Below, in pieces: positions 8,275 through 16,864 of a stretch of DNA of 64,000 nt (the stretch's first letter is position 1; each line of letters opens with the position of its first letter). The stretch is from Bacillota bacterium (GTDB taxonomy: Bacteria; Bacillota; Clostridia; Lachnospirales; Lachnospiraceae). The notes under the pieces were generated by a model. It was not told where the DNA came from. It saw only the letters and a list, made by a program, of their open reading frames with translations, and searched no databases. Where the stretch lies: NCBI GenBank assembly GCA_023395555.1, contig JAEWYQ010000048.1:62001-126000 (forward strand). The letters are read 5' to 3'. The translations under genes were made by a program, and so were the position numbers.

Positions 8275-8853
8275 ATGATTGATATGGGTATCCGGCATAA
8301 AGGGACAGTACAGATAGAAACAATACGGCTCGTACTGAGACGGTTTGAGGAAACGGATGCAAAGGACATGTTCCAGAATTGGGCGGGAGATCCTGAGGTA
8401 TGCAAATACTTATCCTGGGGACCGCACACCAGTGAAGAGGCTTCCAGAAAGAGAATTCTAAGCTGGATCAGCGGTTATGTCCGTTATAATTCCTACGTAT
8501 GGGCATTGCAGGAGAAGAAGCGGGGAAGAGTGATAGGTTCCATCAGTGTTGAGATCGCCAACGATATGGCGGGGCTCTGCGAAGTGGGGTATTGTCTGTC
8601 CAGAGAGTACTGGAATCAAGGATTGATGACGGAAGCCCTGCGTGCGGTGATGCATTATCTATTCTATGAAATCGGCTATCAGCGCATCCAGGCAAAGCAT
8701 GACGTGTTGAATGTTGCCTCCGGCAGAGTGATGCAAAAGGCGGGAATGGTATATATCAGGACAGAAGAAAAGGTAGGGCTTCGGAAAGACGGCACTTATT
8801 ATGATTGTGACGTTTATATGAAAGAAGCGGAGAATATTTCGTATATGACTTGA
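8275..8853 (+). CDS. GNAT N-acetyltransferase, RimJ/RimL type
   Basis: A cytosolic acetyltransferase of about 192 residues. It opens with IETIRLVLRRFEETDAKDMF, the N-terminal signature of the RimJ/RimL/Acetyltransf_3 group. The acetyl-CoA-binding motif A segment is VGYCLSREYWNQGLMTEALR, followed by the BDVLNVASGRVMQKAGM-type end (here HDVLNVASGRVMQKAGM). It probably moves acetyl from acetyl-CoA to a protein N terminus, an amine or a drug; the acceptor is unknown. Several in-frame ATGs occur (8251, 8272, 8275, 8284). GAAAGG at 8265-8270 argues against 8251, and the choice between the others is open. A terminator follows. Confidence 0.85.
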   Translation: MIDMGIRHKGTVQIETIRLVLRRFEETDAKDMFQNWAGDPEVCKYLSWGPHTSEEASRKRILSWISGYVRYNSYVWALQEKKRGRVIGSISVEIANDMAGLCEVGYCLSREYWNQGLMTEALRAVMHYLFYEIGYQRIQAKHDVLNVASGRVMQKAGMVYIRTEEKVGLRKDGTYYDCDVYMKEAENISYMT

Positions 8854-8879
8854 TCATCTCCAAAGCAGTCTTATATAAC

Positions 8880-8926
8880 ATAAACGGGCAAGAGCCGCTG
8901 GAAAACGGCCTTGCCCATTTATGTTT
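8880..8926 (+). terminator. Terminator after the acetyltransferase
   Basis: GGGCAAG-GCCG pairs with CGGC-CTTGCCC, extended by ATAAA/TTTAT, and ends in a T-rich tail. Confidence 0.75.
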
Positions 8927-8958
8927 TCAAAAGCCATTTCAAGTTAAAACAAGGCGGC

Positions 8959-8987
8959 TTGAACAATGATTTTAATTTTAGTATAAT
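8959..8987 (+). promoter_or_regulatory. Promoter of the WYL-domain regulator
   Basis: TTGAAC (8959-8964) and a perfect TATAAT (8982-8987) are separated by 17 bases. Confidence 0.7.
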
Positions 8988-9029
8988 GAATGGGTATCTG
9001 CATACATAGCATGATCTAAGGGAGATAAA

Positions 9030-9929
9030 ATGAAGCTGGACCGCCTGATAGGTATTCTTACAATATTGCTGCAGAATGAAAAAACTACTGCGCCCCAATT
9101 GGCAAGGCGCTTTGAGGTATCACGCCGGACGATTATGCGTGATGTGGACAGTCTTTGCATGGCCGGGATTCCCATCGTTTCCACACGGGGCGGTGACGGC
9201 GGACTTGCCATTATGGAAGGGTATAAAATCAATAAAAACGTGCTGACAACGGATGAATTGCAAACCTTGATAAGCGCTTTGAAGGGAATCGATTCAATCT
9301 CTGGAACATCCGGCTTTGAATGCCTGATGGCAAAGCTGGCACCGGAAAATTCGATGGTTTCCTTAACCGACAGTATTGTTATTGACCTTTCTTCTTATTA
9401 TAAGGACAGCCTGTCAGAGAAAATTGCGCTGCTTAAAAATGCGATTTCTGCCCGCAAAACAGTCCGCTTTGATTATTATTATGCAAAGGGTGAGGTGCAC
9501 CGTGAGATTGAACCGTATTTTATCCAATTCAAGTGGAATGCCTGGTATGTTTTTGGCTGGTGTAAGCTTCGCGGGGATTTCAGGCGGTTCAAGCTGAATC
9601 GCCTTTGGGATTTGAAGATTACCGGCACAGCTTTTGTCCCGCGTCCGGTTCCTCCTGAGCAGGCCAGCGGCAATGATGCGTTTCCGGAAGAGTATCATAT
9701 TAAGATTCGTTTTGATAAGAGTATGCGTTTTCGGTTAGTTGAGGAATACGGACTGAATTGCTATGAGGAAACGGACAGCGATCTGATCCTGTCCCTTGGC
9801 TACACAAATAAAGAGTATACCTTTGGCTGGCTTCTTGGATTCGGAGATAAAGCGGAGGTCTTAGAACCGGAAGAGACCCGGCAGGAGTTCGCCAGGCTGG
9901 CGCATAATATTTCAAAATTATATAAATGA
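9030..9929 (+). CDS. YafY-type transcriptional regulator (HTH-WYL)
   Basis: A 299-residue DNA-binding protein. The N terminus (about 1-60) is a DeoR/HTH_11-type winged helix with QLARRFEVSRRTIMRDVDSL as the recognition part. A WYL sensor domain follows (about 130-220) and contains the WYV core motif in FKWNAWYVFGWCKLRGDFR. A short WCX-like C-terminal domain ends the protein. WYL proteins sense small ligands or nucleic acids; the ligand is unknown here. GGGAG lies a few bases before the ATG. The gene has its own promoter and no co-transcribed target, only a possible short gene remnant downstream. Confidence 0.88.
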   Translation: MKLDRLIGILTILLQNEKTTAPQLARRFEVSRRTIMRDVDSLCMAGIPIVSTRGGDGGLAIMEGYKINKNVLTTDELQTLISALKGIDSISGTSGFECLMAKLAPENSMVSLTDSIVIDLSSYYKDSLSEKIALLKNAISARKTVRFDYYYAKGEVHREIEPYFIQFKWNAWYVFGWCKLRGDFRRFKLNRLWDLKITGTAFVPRPVPPEQASGNDAFPEEYHIKIRFDKSMRFRLVEEYGLNCYEETDSDLILSLGYTNKEYTFGWLLGFGDKAEVLEPEETRQEFARLAHNISKLYK

Positions 9930-9956
9930 ACATGTCATATAGTTGTCCCGTTCTCT

Positions 9957-10061
9957 GTGATAGAGGAAGCAAGAGAATTTATTGATCGTAACGCCTGTCC
10001 CCCGGAGCTGGCTTGGTGGCAGTTTTATTTTGAACAGGGCAGGGAAAATGATAACTTTTAA
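9957..10061 (+). pseudogene. Possible gene remnant (34 codons, GTG start)
   Basis: The frame from GTG at 9957 to TAA at 10059-10061 encodes a protein-like stretch with EEAREFIDRNACPPELAWW and then FEQGREND. The composition looks like real coding sequence, but there is no ribosome site. It may be the tail of a decayed gene once paired with the WYL regulator. No family is recognised. Confidence 0.25.
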
Positions 10062-10093
10062 GTTATATTTAACTCGTCGTCATAAGATTCACA

Positions 10094-10122
10094 TTGAAAA
10101 TCGGAAGATTTTCTAGTATAAT
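10094..10122 (+). promoter_or_regulatory. Promoter of the GH10-like gene
   Basis: TTGAAA (10094-10099) and TATAAT (10117-10122) are 17 bases apart. Confidence 0.75.
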
Positions 10123-10135
10123 ACAAGTAAGCGAA

Positions 10136-10149
10136 TGTAAACGTTTACC
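10136..10149. promoter_or_regulatory. LacI/CcpA-type operator (cre-like) at the GH10 promoter
   Basis: GTAAACGTTTAC at 10137-10148 is a perfect palindrome with the central CG of LacI-family operators. With its flanks it matches the cre consensus TGWAANCGNTNWCA in 13 of 14 positions. It lies about 15 bases after the -10 box, where a bound repressor would block transcription. Carbon catabolite control or a dedicated LacI repressor is inferred. Confidence 0.65.
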
Positions 10150-10182
10150 CTAAAATATACTAGATAATAAAAAGGAGTCACT

Positions 10183-11424
10183 ATGAGCGAGATAATAAGA
10201 GAAGCGCAGCGCCGAATTAAGCAAATACGTCAAACCGATGTGGAAGTACGGGTTTTAAAAGACGGCAGACCAGTGGAGAATGCGAAGGTCACTATCCGTA
10301 TGAAGAATCACCAATTCTTATTTGGTGCGGTATGCTATAAATATGGCACCTATGAGACGAAAGAGGAGAACGATCTTTTTACAAAGGAGTTTGTAAAGCT
10401 ATTTAATTACACTATGGTTCCATACCACTGGAGTTGGTATGAGCCAAAGCGTGGTGAATTTAATGAGCCATATACGAGCAATCTGATTAAATGGGCAAAG
10501 AAAAACAATCTGAAACGAAAATTACATGCTTTGGTCTGGCATGAATTATGTCCGGATTGGGTTACCTTTGACGATGATATAACAAAGCTGTATACGGAAC
10601 GAATTTCATATCTTATGAAAAACTATGGCGAGGATTTTGATTATATCGATGTGGTCAATGAAACGACGGTGAATAACCGTTTCGACAATCCGGTGTCACG
10701 TTGGGTCGAAAAGATGGGCCCGATTAATATGATGAAGTTTGCAACAAAGCTTGTCCGATCCTTTCAACCTGACGCAAGACTGCTCTATGGTGATTGGAAT
10801 GTTCATGTGGAGGAATATTATGATTTCCTTCGTGAAATTCGTGAAAACGATGTTGATATTGATATCCTGGGAATACAAAGCCATCAGCATGTGGATCGCT
10901 GGAGTGAGGAAGAGACCATGAGAATCATGGATCGTGCAAGTGAGTTTGGCTGGCCGATTCATTTCCCGGAGAATTCTATCTGCAGCGGCAACCCCATCGG
11001 GGTAACAAATTACGGAGCAGGGGCCAGGAATCAGTGGAGTGAAACGGAGGAAGACCTGTATTCCCAGGCAGAATTTGCACGCAATTTCTATACTCTTGTT
11101 TTTAGCCATCCTGCAACGGAAGCTTTGTCATGGTTTGACTTTACGGACCACCGCTGGTTAGATGCTCCGGCGGGTGTTGTGACAGAAGACCTTAAAATAA
11201 AGCCGGTCTACAATACCTTGTATGACCTGATTCACCGTGAGTGGCACAGCGATGCGGAGCTTGTTACCGGTTCAAGCGGAACCTGTGCAGCACGTCTGTT
11301 CTTCGGTAATTATGATATAACGGTTGAAGTGAATGGTGTCATTACAACGACAAATCTTGATCTATTGCGTGAAAGCTTCTATTCGGGAAGTGAGAAACCA
11401 AGGATGATCGAGATACTTGTCTAA
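10183..11424 (+). CDS. Intracellular GH10-family xylanase-like enzyme
   Basis: A 413-residue glycoside hydrolase of family 10 with no signal peptide, so it probably acts in the cytosol on imported xylo-oligosaccharides. The TIM barrel carries HALVWHELCPDW, the acid/base region DVVNET with E160, and the likely nucleophile E263 in HFPEN, where most GH10 enzymes have TELD. SWFDFTDHRWLDAP matches the late GH10 tryptophan motif. An N-terminal VEVRVLKDGRPVENAKVTI strand region precedes the barrel. The start follows AAAAAGGAG. It stands alone between a cre-like operator and a terminator. Exact substrate is uncertain because the nucleophile context is atypical. Confidence 0.82.
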   Translation: MSEIIREAQRRIKQIRQTDVEVRVLKDGRPVENAKVTIRMKNHQFLFGAVCYKYGTYETKEENDLFTKEFVKLFNYTMVPYHWSWYEPKRGEFNEPYTSNLIKWAKKNNLKRKLHALVWHELCPDWVTFDDDITKLYTERISYLMKNYGEDFDYIDVVNETTVNNRFDNPVSRWVEKMGPINMMKFATKLVRSFQPDARLLYGDWNVHVEEYYDFLREIRENDVDIDILGIQSHQHVDRWSEEETMRIMDRASEFGWPIHFPENSICSGNPIGVTNYGAGARNQWSETEEDLYSQAEFARNFYTLVFSHPATEALSWFDFTDHRWLDAPAGVVTEDLKIKPVYNTLYDLIHREWHSDAELVTGSSGTCAARLFFGNYDITVEVNGVITTTNLDLLRESFYSGSEKPRMIEILV

Positions 11425-11438
11425 TACGATGAAAAAAG

Positions 11439-11470
11439 GCGGATGAAGATAAACTTCATCCGTTTTTTTG
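11439..11470 (+). terminator. Terminator after the GH10-like gene
   Basis: CGGATGAAG and CTTCATCCG form a 9-bp stem with a short loop, followed by seven T. Confidence 0.85.
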
Positions 11471-11485
11471 AGACTTATCCTTAAC

Positions 11486-11513
11486 TTGCGTTTTTTATCG
11501 AACATGCTATAAT
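11486..11513 (+). promoter_or_regulatory. Promoter of the PHP phosphatase gene
   Basis: TTGCGT (11486-11491) and TATAAT (11508-11513) with 16-base spacing. Confidence 0.6.
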
Positions 11514-11555
11514 ATTTTTATACTTTAAGAAACAGTACGAAGGAAGGGGAGGGTT

Positions 11556-12317
11556 ATGAAAGCAGATTTACACGTCCATACCCACATATCCGTGGATTCC
11601 AGTGTGACAATGGAGGAATACTGCAGGAAGGCAATCGCGGAAGGAGTTGATTTTATCTGCTTTACAGATCATGCGGATTATAATCAGAAGGATGATGGCT
11701 ATGGCCGTTATGATGCCCCGCTTTTCTTTGAGGAATTTAATCAGGTGAAGAAGGAGTTTGGGGAGCAGCTGGTGCTGCTGGCAGGAATAGAGTTCTCGGA
11801 GCCGCATTTATATCCCGAAGAGCTGCAGAGTATTTCCCAATACCCTTATGATATGATTATCGGAAGTATTCACTGGGTGAATGATATGTTTCCGGGACGG
11901 GAGGTACGCAAGCTGTACTCTGCGAAGCAGTATTACGGCTGGTATTGGGATATGGTCTATGAGACAGTGTCCTACGGTCATTTTGACTGCCTGGGACATA
12001 TGGACTTTCCAAAGCGCTATTACAGTGAGCTGGTATATGATATCTCCAAGCTGGAGAAAATCTTTGGGAGAATGGTTGAGCGGGGGATTGTGCCTGAGAT
12101 CAACACCTCGTCCCTGCGGAAGGGCTTGTCCACCGCCTTGCCGGATGAGGAGCTTCTGAAGCTGTATAAGGAATGCGGCGGAAGGAGGGTCACCATTGGT
12201 TCGGATGCCCATGTCTGTGGCGATCTGGCAGCAGGAAATGCATATGCCAGGGATTTGATCGGAAGAATGGGATTTGAGGAGGTTATCTTCCGCAGAAGAC
12301 AGCCGGTGGCGATTTAA
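11556..12317 (+). CDS. PHP-domain phosphatase, histidinol-phosphatase (HisK) type
   Basis: A 253-residue metal-dependent PHP phosphoesterase. The metal-binding motifs are visible: DLHVHTHIS at the N terminus, CFTDHAD near residue 37, GIEF near 77, GSIHW near 99, the HFDCLGHMDF segment near 145, and GSDAHV near 217. The family includes the histidinol-phosphate phosphatase of Gram-positive bacteria, so a role in histidine synthesis is possible, but no other his genes lie nearby. GAAGGAAGGGGAGG precedes the start. It is followed by mscL after a short gap and may share its transcript. Confidence 0.8.
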   Translation: MKADLHVHTHISVDSSVTMEEYCRKAIAEGVDFICFTDHADYNQKDDGYGRYDAPLFFEEFNQVKKEFGEQLVLLAGIEFSEPHLYPEELQSISQYPYDMIIGSIHWVNDMFPGREVRKLYSAKQYYGWYWDMVYETVSYGHFDCLGHMDFPKRYYSELVYDISKLEKIFGRMVERGIVPEINTSSLRKGLSTALPDEELLKLYKECGGRRVTIGSDAHVCGDLAAGNAYARDLIGRMGFEEVIFRRRQPVAI

Positions 12318-12353
12318 GCATATTGCAAAAATACAGAAAGGATGAAATTCAGA

Positions 12354-12794
12354 ATGAAAAAAATGTTGAAGGAATTTAAACAATTTGCCCTAAAAGGGAA
12401 CATGATTGATCTGGCAGTCGGTATTATTATCGGAGGTGCCTTCAGCGGTATTGTCAACTCCCTTGTCAATGACGTTATTATGCCGCTTCTGACTTTGCTT
12501 ACGAAGAGAATTGACTTTAATAATTTATTTATTTCATTGAACGGTGTGCACTATGAGACTCTGGCGGAGGCTAAGGAGAAGGGAGCAGCTACCATCAACT
12601 ACGGTACCTTTCTTTCCGGTGTGCTTAATTTTCTGATTATGGCATTCGTTGTGTTCATCATGGTGAAATGGATGAATAAACTGAAGAAGCCGGAGCCGGC
12701 TGCAGCCCCTACGGTAAAGCAGTGTCCCCACTGTATGTCGGAGATTAATATCAAGGCAACGAAATGTCCTCATTGTACTTCGGATCTTCAGTAA
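12354..12794 (+). CDS. mscL: Large-conductance mechanosensitive channel with zinc-ribbon tail
   Basis: A 146-residue membrane channel that opens under osmotic downshock. The N-terminal amphipathic helix and first membrane helix are in [27 protein letters not shown] sequence (about 6-40), and the second helix is near 85-105. After a proline/alanine linker the C terminus carries two CPHC motifs ([18 protein letters not shown]), a zinc ribbon absent from E. coli MscL but known in some Firmicute homologues. GAAAGG upstream and the usual MKK start favour 12354; ATG at 12342 is the alternative. A terminator follows. Confidence 0.93.
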   Translation: MKKMLKEFKQFALKGNMIDLAVGIIIGGAFSGIVNSLVNDVIMPLLTLLTKRIDFNNLFISLNGVHYETLAEAKEKGAATINYGTFLSGVLNFLIMAFVVFIMVKWMNKLKKPEPAAAPTVKQCPHCMSEINIKATKCPHCTSDLQ

Positions 12795-12820
12795 AATAAT
12801 TTTCAGGAGAAGGAAGGATG

Positions 12821-12860
12821 AACCCGGGTGCTATGTAAGATGGTATCCGGTTTGTTTTTT
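12821..12860 (+). terminator. Terminator after mscL
   Basis: AACCCGGGTGC pairs imperfectly with GTATCCGGTT (one bulge, two G-T pairs) and is followed by TTTGTTTTTT. Confidence 0.6.
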
Positions 12861-12900
12861 GCATGAGGCCAGACACAAGAAAAGAAAGGAGAGGAAAGGG

Positions 12901-13941
12901 ATGTATAATATAATGGAGGGATACCGGGCAGGTGTCAATTTAGGGGGATGGATATCCCAGTTCAAAGAGGGGACGAAGGAACATTTTGATACCTTTATCC
13001 GGGAAGAAGATCTGGAGCAGATTGCATCCTGGGGAATGGATCATGTCAGATTGCCCATTGATTATACTGTGCTGGAAGATGACGGGAAGCCCTTTCAATA
13101 TAAGGAGGAGGGATTTGCCTATATAGACCGGTGTATCCGGTGGTGTGAGGAAAGAGGGATGAATATTATTCTGGATCTTCACCGTGCGCCGGGCTATGCC
13201 TTTCATTCGTTGAAGGAGAACCGGCTTTTTGAAGACGGGGAGCTTCAGGAACGGTTCCTGTCTCTTTGGAGAACCTTTGCCGAACGTTACCGGAGACATG
13301 GCGGCAATGTGGTGTTCGAGCTGTTAAATGAGATTGTGGAGCCGGATTCTCTGCGCTGGAACCATTTGAGCAGACGGGCGGTGGAGACCATCCGTGAAAT
13401 TGATAAGGAAAGGATCATTATTGTGGGAGGAAACCGCTACAACAGTGTGAATACCCTGAAGGAGCTGGAGCCTGTTCAGGATGAGAGGCTGGTTTATACC
13501 TTTCATTTTTATGAGCCCCATATCTTTACCCATCAGAAGGCCGGCTGGGAGCCGCCTATGAGGGAATTGGATTTTGCTGTGCCCTATCCTTCCGGCGAGG
13601 AGGATTATCAGAAATACAGACAGCTGTCAGCAGAGTTCCGGAGACAACTGGACTTTGAGGAGAGAATTGGAAAGGAGGAGATCCGCAGATATCTCCAGCC
13701 TGCGCTGGAGTTCATGAAGGAGCGCAATGCCCCCCTTTATTGCGGGGAATATGGGGTAATTGTCCATGCGCCCATGGAAAGCAATCTCCGCTGGCATAAG
13801 GATGTATGCGATATTCTGATGGAGTATGGAATTGGCAGGGCAGTGTGGACCTATAAGCTAATGGACTTTCCTCTGGTGGACCGGAATTCCCGGATCAAGG
13901 ACGAAGAATTGATTCGGATTGTGAGCAGGAAGCAGATTTGA
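12901..13941 (+). CDS. GH5-family glycoside hydrolase, cytosolic
   Basis: A 346-residue retaining glycosidase of family GH5 (cellulase superfamily). The barrel begins with GVNLGGW and contains DLHRAPGYAFH, the acid/base E144 in FELLNEI, HFYEPHIFTH, and the nucleophile E283 in LYCGEYGV. Both catalytic glutamates are in place. There is no signal peptide, so it likely acts on imported beta-glucosides or oligosaccharides. The ATG at 12901 directly follows AAAGGAGAGGAAAGGG, so a longer upstream frame from 12859 is not favoured. It stands apart from any transporter, and its natural substrate is unknown. Confidence 0.85.
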   Translation: MYNIMEGYRAGVNLGGWISQFKEGTKEHFDTFIREEDLEQIASWGMDHVRLPIDYTVLEDDGKPFQYKEEGFAYIDRCIRWCEERGMNIILDLHRAPGYAFHSLKENRLFEDGELQERFLSLWRTFAERYRRHGGNVVFELLNEIVEPDSLRWNHLSRRAVETIREIDKERIIIVGGNRYNSVNTLKELEPVQDERLVYTFHFYEPHIFTHQKAGWEPPMRELDFAVPYPSGEEDYQKYRQLSAEFRRQLDFEERIGKEEIRRYLQPALEFMKERNAPLYCGEYGVIVHAPMESNLRWHKDVCDILMEYGIGRAVWTYKLMDFPLVDRNSRIKDEELIRIVSRKQI

Positions 13942-13942
13942 C

Positions 13943-13971
13943 TTGTGAAATTATTTCGTGATTGCTATAAT
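13943..13971 (+). promoter_or_regulatory. Promoter of yqeG and the aro genes
   Basis: TTGTGA (13943-13948) and TATAAT (13966-13971) with 17-base spacing, beginning just after the GH5 stop codon. Confidence 0.65.
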
Positions 13972-14090
13972 GAGAGCATATTCTATGGTTATGATCTAAT
14001 GTCGTCCGGTATCAGGACTAGAATATCGGAAAACGGCATAAAATAATCAGCGACAGTAAACAGAGTACAGTATGAATATGGGAGGTCCTT

Positions 14091-14609
14091 ATGCTTCGCA
14101 GATTTTATCCGAAGAGATTAGCACCGTCATCTTATGATATTGAATATGAGAAACTATACGAGGAAGGTTATCGCGGGATTTTATTTGATATAGACAATAC
14201 TTTGGTGGAACACGGAGCAGATGCCAGCGAGCGTGCGGTACAATTATTGAAACGGCTTAAGAAAATTGGTTTTCAGATCTGTCTGATCTCCAATAACAGC
14301 GAAGAAAGAGTCCGGCGTTTTAATGAGAGGATCGGTGCAAACTATATCCATAAAGCGAGGAAGCCCTCTATAAAGAATTATATCCGGGCCGTCAAGCTGA
14401 TGGGAACCCGGATTGATAATACCGTATTTGTGGGGGATCAGCTCTTTACCGATGTATATGGTGCGAACAGGGTGGGAATGATGACCTATCTTGTAAAACC
14501 GATTCATCCGAAGGAAGAGATCCAGATTGTATTAAAGAGAAAGCTGGAGCGGATTGTGCTTTATTTCTATCAAAGAGATGTAAAAAGCGGAAAAGTAAAA
14601 CAGGAATAG
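14091..14609 (+). CDS. yqeG: YqeG-family HAD IIIA-type phosphatase
   Basis: A 172-residue HAD phosphatase of the YqeG family, widespread in Firmicutes. Motif I is FDIDNTLV at about residues 25-32, motif II is LISNNS, and a late GDQLFTDVYGANR carries the motif III/IV acids. It starts at ATG 14091 after GGGAGGTCC. The family's physiological substrate is not established; some relatives are phosphatidylglycerophosphate phosphatases. In Bacilli yqeG lies beside yqeH and aroE, and here it leads aroK and aroQ in one transcript. Confidence 0.9.
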   Translation: MLRRFYPKRLAPSSYDIEYEKLYEEGYRGILFDIDNTLVEHGADASERAVQLLKRLKKIGFQICLISNNSEERVRRFNERIGANYIHKARKPSIKNYIRAVKLMGTRIDNTVFVGDQLFTDVYGANRVGMMTYLVKPIHPKEEIQIVLKRKLERIVLYFYQRDVKSGKVKQE

Positions 14610-14637
14610 AGCAGGCAGAATCAACGCAGGAGAGACT

Positions 14638-15180
14638 ATGAGGCAGAATATAATATTAATCGGATATATGGGCTGCGGAAAGACAAGCGTTGGGGGAAGG
14701 CTGTCCAAGCGCCTGTCGTATCATTTTCTGGACACGGATGCTATGCTTGAGCAGAGAGAAAAAGATACGGTCAGCCATATCTTTGCCGCTCATGGAGAGG
14801 AATATTTCCGTAACCTGGAGACGGAGCTGTTGAAAGAGCTGCTGCCGGGGACGGACCGGACGGTGCTGTCCACAGGAGGGGGCCTGCCGCTTAGGGAACA
14901 GAACGCCGCACTTTTAAGGGAAATAGGCTTTGTGGTATATCTGAAGGCATCGAAGGAGACTACCCTGCAACGTCTCAGGGGTGATAAGACCAGACCGCTG
15001 CTCCAGGGCGAGAATTTGGATCAGCGGGTCGAGAGTATGCTGGTCAGTCGGATGCCCCTTTATGAAAGAGCGGCCCATGCCGTTATTGTGACCGACGGCA
15101 AATCAGCGGATGAGATTGCCGATCTGATATGGGAACTGTACAACCATGATAAAGGGAAACAGGAATGGAGGCAAGAATAA
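14638..15180 (+). CDS. aroK: Shikimate kinase
   Basis: A 180-residue P-loop kinase that phosphorylates shikimate at O3 with ATP, step five of chorismate synthesis. Walker A is GYMGCGKTSVG at residues 8-18, DTDAML near 33 binds magnesium and shikimate, the EEYFRNLE region carries the shikimate-contacting arginine, and STGGGLPLR near 80 is the glycine-rich substrate loop. The LID arginines lie in RGDKTRPLL. It starts after CAGGAGAG and is followed by aroQ with only three bases between them. Confidence 0.95.
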   Translation: MRQNIILIGYMGCGKTSVGGRLSKRLSYHFLDTDAMLEQREKDTVSHIFAAHGEEYFRNLETELLKELLPGTDRTVLSTGGGLPLREQNAALLREIGFVVYLKASKETTLQRLRGDKTRPLLQGENLDQRVESMLVSRMPLYERAAHAVIVTDGKSADEIADLIWELYNHDKGKQEWRQE

Positions 15181-15183
15181 GGG

Positions 15184-15627
15184 ATGAGAATATTGGTGGT
15201 CAATGGACCGAATTTAAACTTTCTGGGAATCCGGGAGAAAGGAATCTACGGGACGCAGGACTATTATGATCTGCTGAACCTGCTGGAAGAGAAGGCCGGG
15301 GCAAAAGGAATTGATTTAGAAACCTTTCAAAGCAACAAGGAAGGTGAGATCATTGACCGTTTACAGAAGGCCTATCATGACAAAGTGGATGGGATCGTGA
15401 TTAATCCCGGTGCCTATACCCACTACAGCTATGCCATCCGTGATGCTTTGGCGGTTTTTACGGTACCGAAGATTGAGGTACATATCTCCAATATCCATCA
15501 GAGGGAAGAGTTCCGTCACACCTCCGTCACGGCGCCGGTATGCACGGGTCAGATTGCAGGGTTGGGGCTTCAGGGATATTTACTGGCAATGGATGCAATT
15601 CTTGCTATGAGCGGTGAACAGGTATAG
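15184..15627 (+). CDS. aroQ: Type II 3-dehydroquinate dehydratase
   Basis: A 147-residue cytosolic enzyme that removes water from 3-dehydroquinate in the shikimate pathway and usually forms dodecamers. The signature VNGPNLNFLG opens the protein, with the catalytic tyrosine in GIYG and the flexible arginine just before it. NPGAYTHYS and EVHISNIHQREEFRH carry the substrate-binding asparagine and catalytic histidine. Length matches the family. It is nearly contiguous with aroK, and the aroE partner lies a few genes away on the other strand. Confidence 0.96.
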   Translation: MRILVVNGPNLNFLGIREKGIYGTQDYYDLLNLLEEKAGAKGIDLETFQSNKEGEIIDRLQKAYHDKVDGIVINPGAYTHYSYAIRDALAVFTVPKIEVHISNIHQREEFRHTSVTAPVCTGQIAGLGLQGYLLAMDAILAMSGEQV

Positions 15628-15713
15628 CAGTGCATGATCAGGATGTGACAGGATGTACGGCGAGCCTTAATCATACATTTTAAAATAAACTCAGGAAGGG
15701 ACAGGTAGAGAAG

Positions 15714-16781
15714 ATGGACAACTATAAAAAAGTGCAGGAAATATTACAGAGGCTTTCTCTTGATGCGATATTGATTTCCAATGGCAACAATATGCGCTAT
15801 ATCAGCGGGTTTGCAGGAGAGACGGGATATCTCTATATCTCCGGGAGCAGACACGCGGTTATTACGGATTTCCGGTACACCATACAGGCGGAGCTTGAGG
15901 CGGAGGGCTATGAAATCATAACCATCGGAAACGGCGGGTATGGGGAGACTCTGAATGAGGTTCTGCAGGCAGAGGGAGTTAAAAGGCTGGGCTTTGAGGC
16001 GGAGGATATGCTATTTGCGGATTATACCCGCTTGAAGGAGAAGCTGAAGGTACAGGAGATGGTTCCGGTTGGCAGTGAGGTAACTGCATTGCGCCGGATT
16101 AAGACCCCCAGGGAACTGGAATGGATTAAGAAGGCGGAAGCCATCGGCGATATGGTATTTACGGAAATATTAGATTATATCAAGCCTGGAATGACAGAAT
16201 TGGAGATAGCGGCCAGGATTGAGTATCTGCTGAAGGTGAAGGGGGCTTCGGGGTGCAGTTTTCCGGCAATTGTAGCCTCCGGTGTGAACTCCTCCATGCC
16301 TCATGCGGTGCCCTCGGCTAAGAAGGTAGAGGCCGGCGATTTCCTTACCATGGATTTCGGCTGTGTATATGAAGGATATTGTTCCGATATGACCAGAACC
16401 ATTGTAATCGGAAAGGCTTCCGAAAAGCAGAAGGAGGTATACAATACCGTTCTGAAGGCCCAGCTGGCTGCCCTGGATTACATCAGGGCAGGTGTGAAGG
16501 GCAAGGAAGTGGATAAGATTGCCAGGGATATCATATACCAGGCCGGATATGAGGGGTGCTTCGGACACGGCCTTGGTCACAGCGTAGGCTTGTACATCCA
16601 TGAGAATCCCAGATTATCCATGCTGGAGGAGGATATCATTGAGGCCGGTATGACAGAGACAGTAGAGCCGGGCATCTATATTAAGGGCTTTGGCGGGGTA
16701 AGAATTGAAGATCTGGTTGTGGTTACCCGGGACGGGCATGAGAACTTTACCTTCTCTGAGAAAAAATTAATCGAATTGTAG
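15714..16781 (+). CDS. Xaa-Pro aminopeptidase (M24B family)
   Basis: A 355-residue metallopeptidase expected to remove N-terminal residues ahead of proline. The N-terminal creatinase-like domain spans about 1-125. The pita-bread catalytic domain carries the dinuclear metal ligands: aspartates in MDFGCVYEGYCSDMTRT, the histidine in HGLGHSVGL, and glutamates in ETVEPGIY and GVRIEDLVVV. All five expected ligands appear intact. It lies between aroQ and efp, an order common in clostridia, where this peptidase is typically directly upstream of elongation factor P. Confidence 0.92.
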   Translation: MDNYKKVQEILQRLSLDAILISNGNNMRYISGFAGETGYLYISGSRHAVITDFRYTIQAELEAEGYEIITIGNGGYGETLNEVLQAEGVKRLGFEAEDMLFADYTRLKEKLKVQEMVPVGSEVTALRRIKTPRELEWIKKAEAIGDMVFTEILDYIKPGMTELEIAARIEYLLKVKGASGCSFPAIVASGVNSSMPHAVPSAKKVEAGDFLTMDFGCVYEGYCSDMTRTIVIGKASEKQKEVYNTVLKAQLAALDYIRAGVKGKEVDKIARDIIYQAGYEGCFGHGLGHSVGLYIHENPRLSMLEEDIIEAGMTETVEPGIYIKGFGGVRIEDLVVVTRDGHENFTFSEKKLIEL

Positions 16782-16864
16782 GGTGCAGTCGAAAAAAAAT
16801 GTTGCAAATTAGTCCGGGTTATTATAGACTAAAGAGTAGTCAATTTTAAGGAGGAGTTTTGTAT

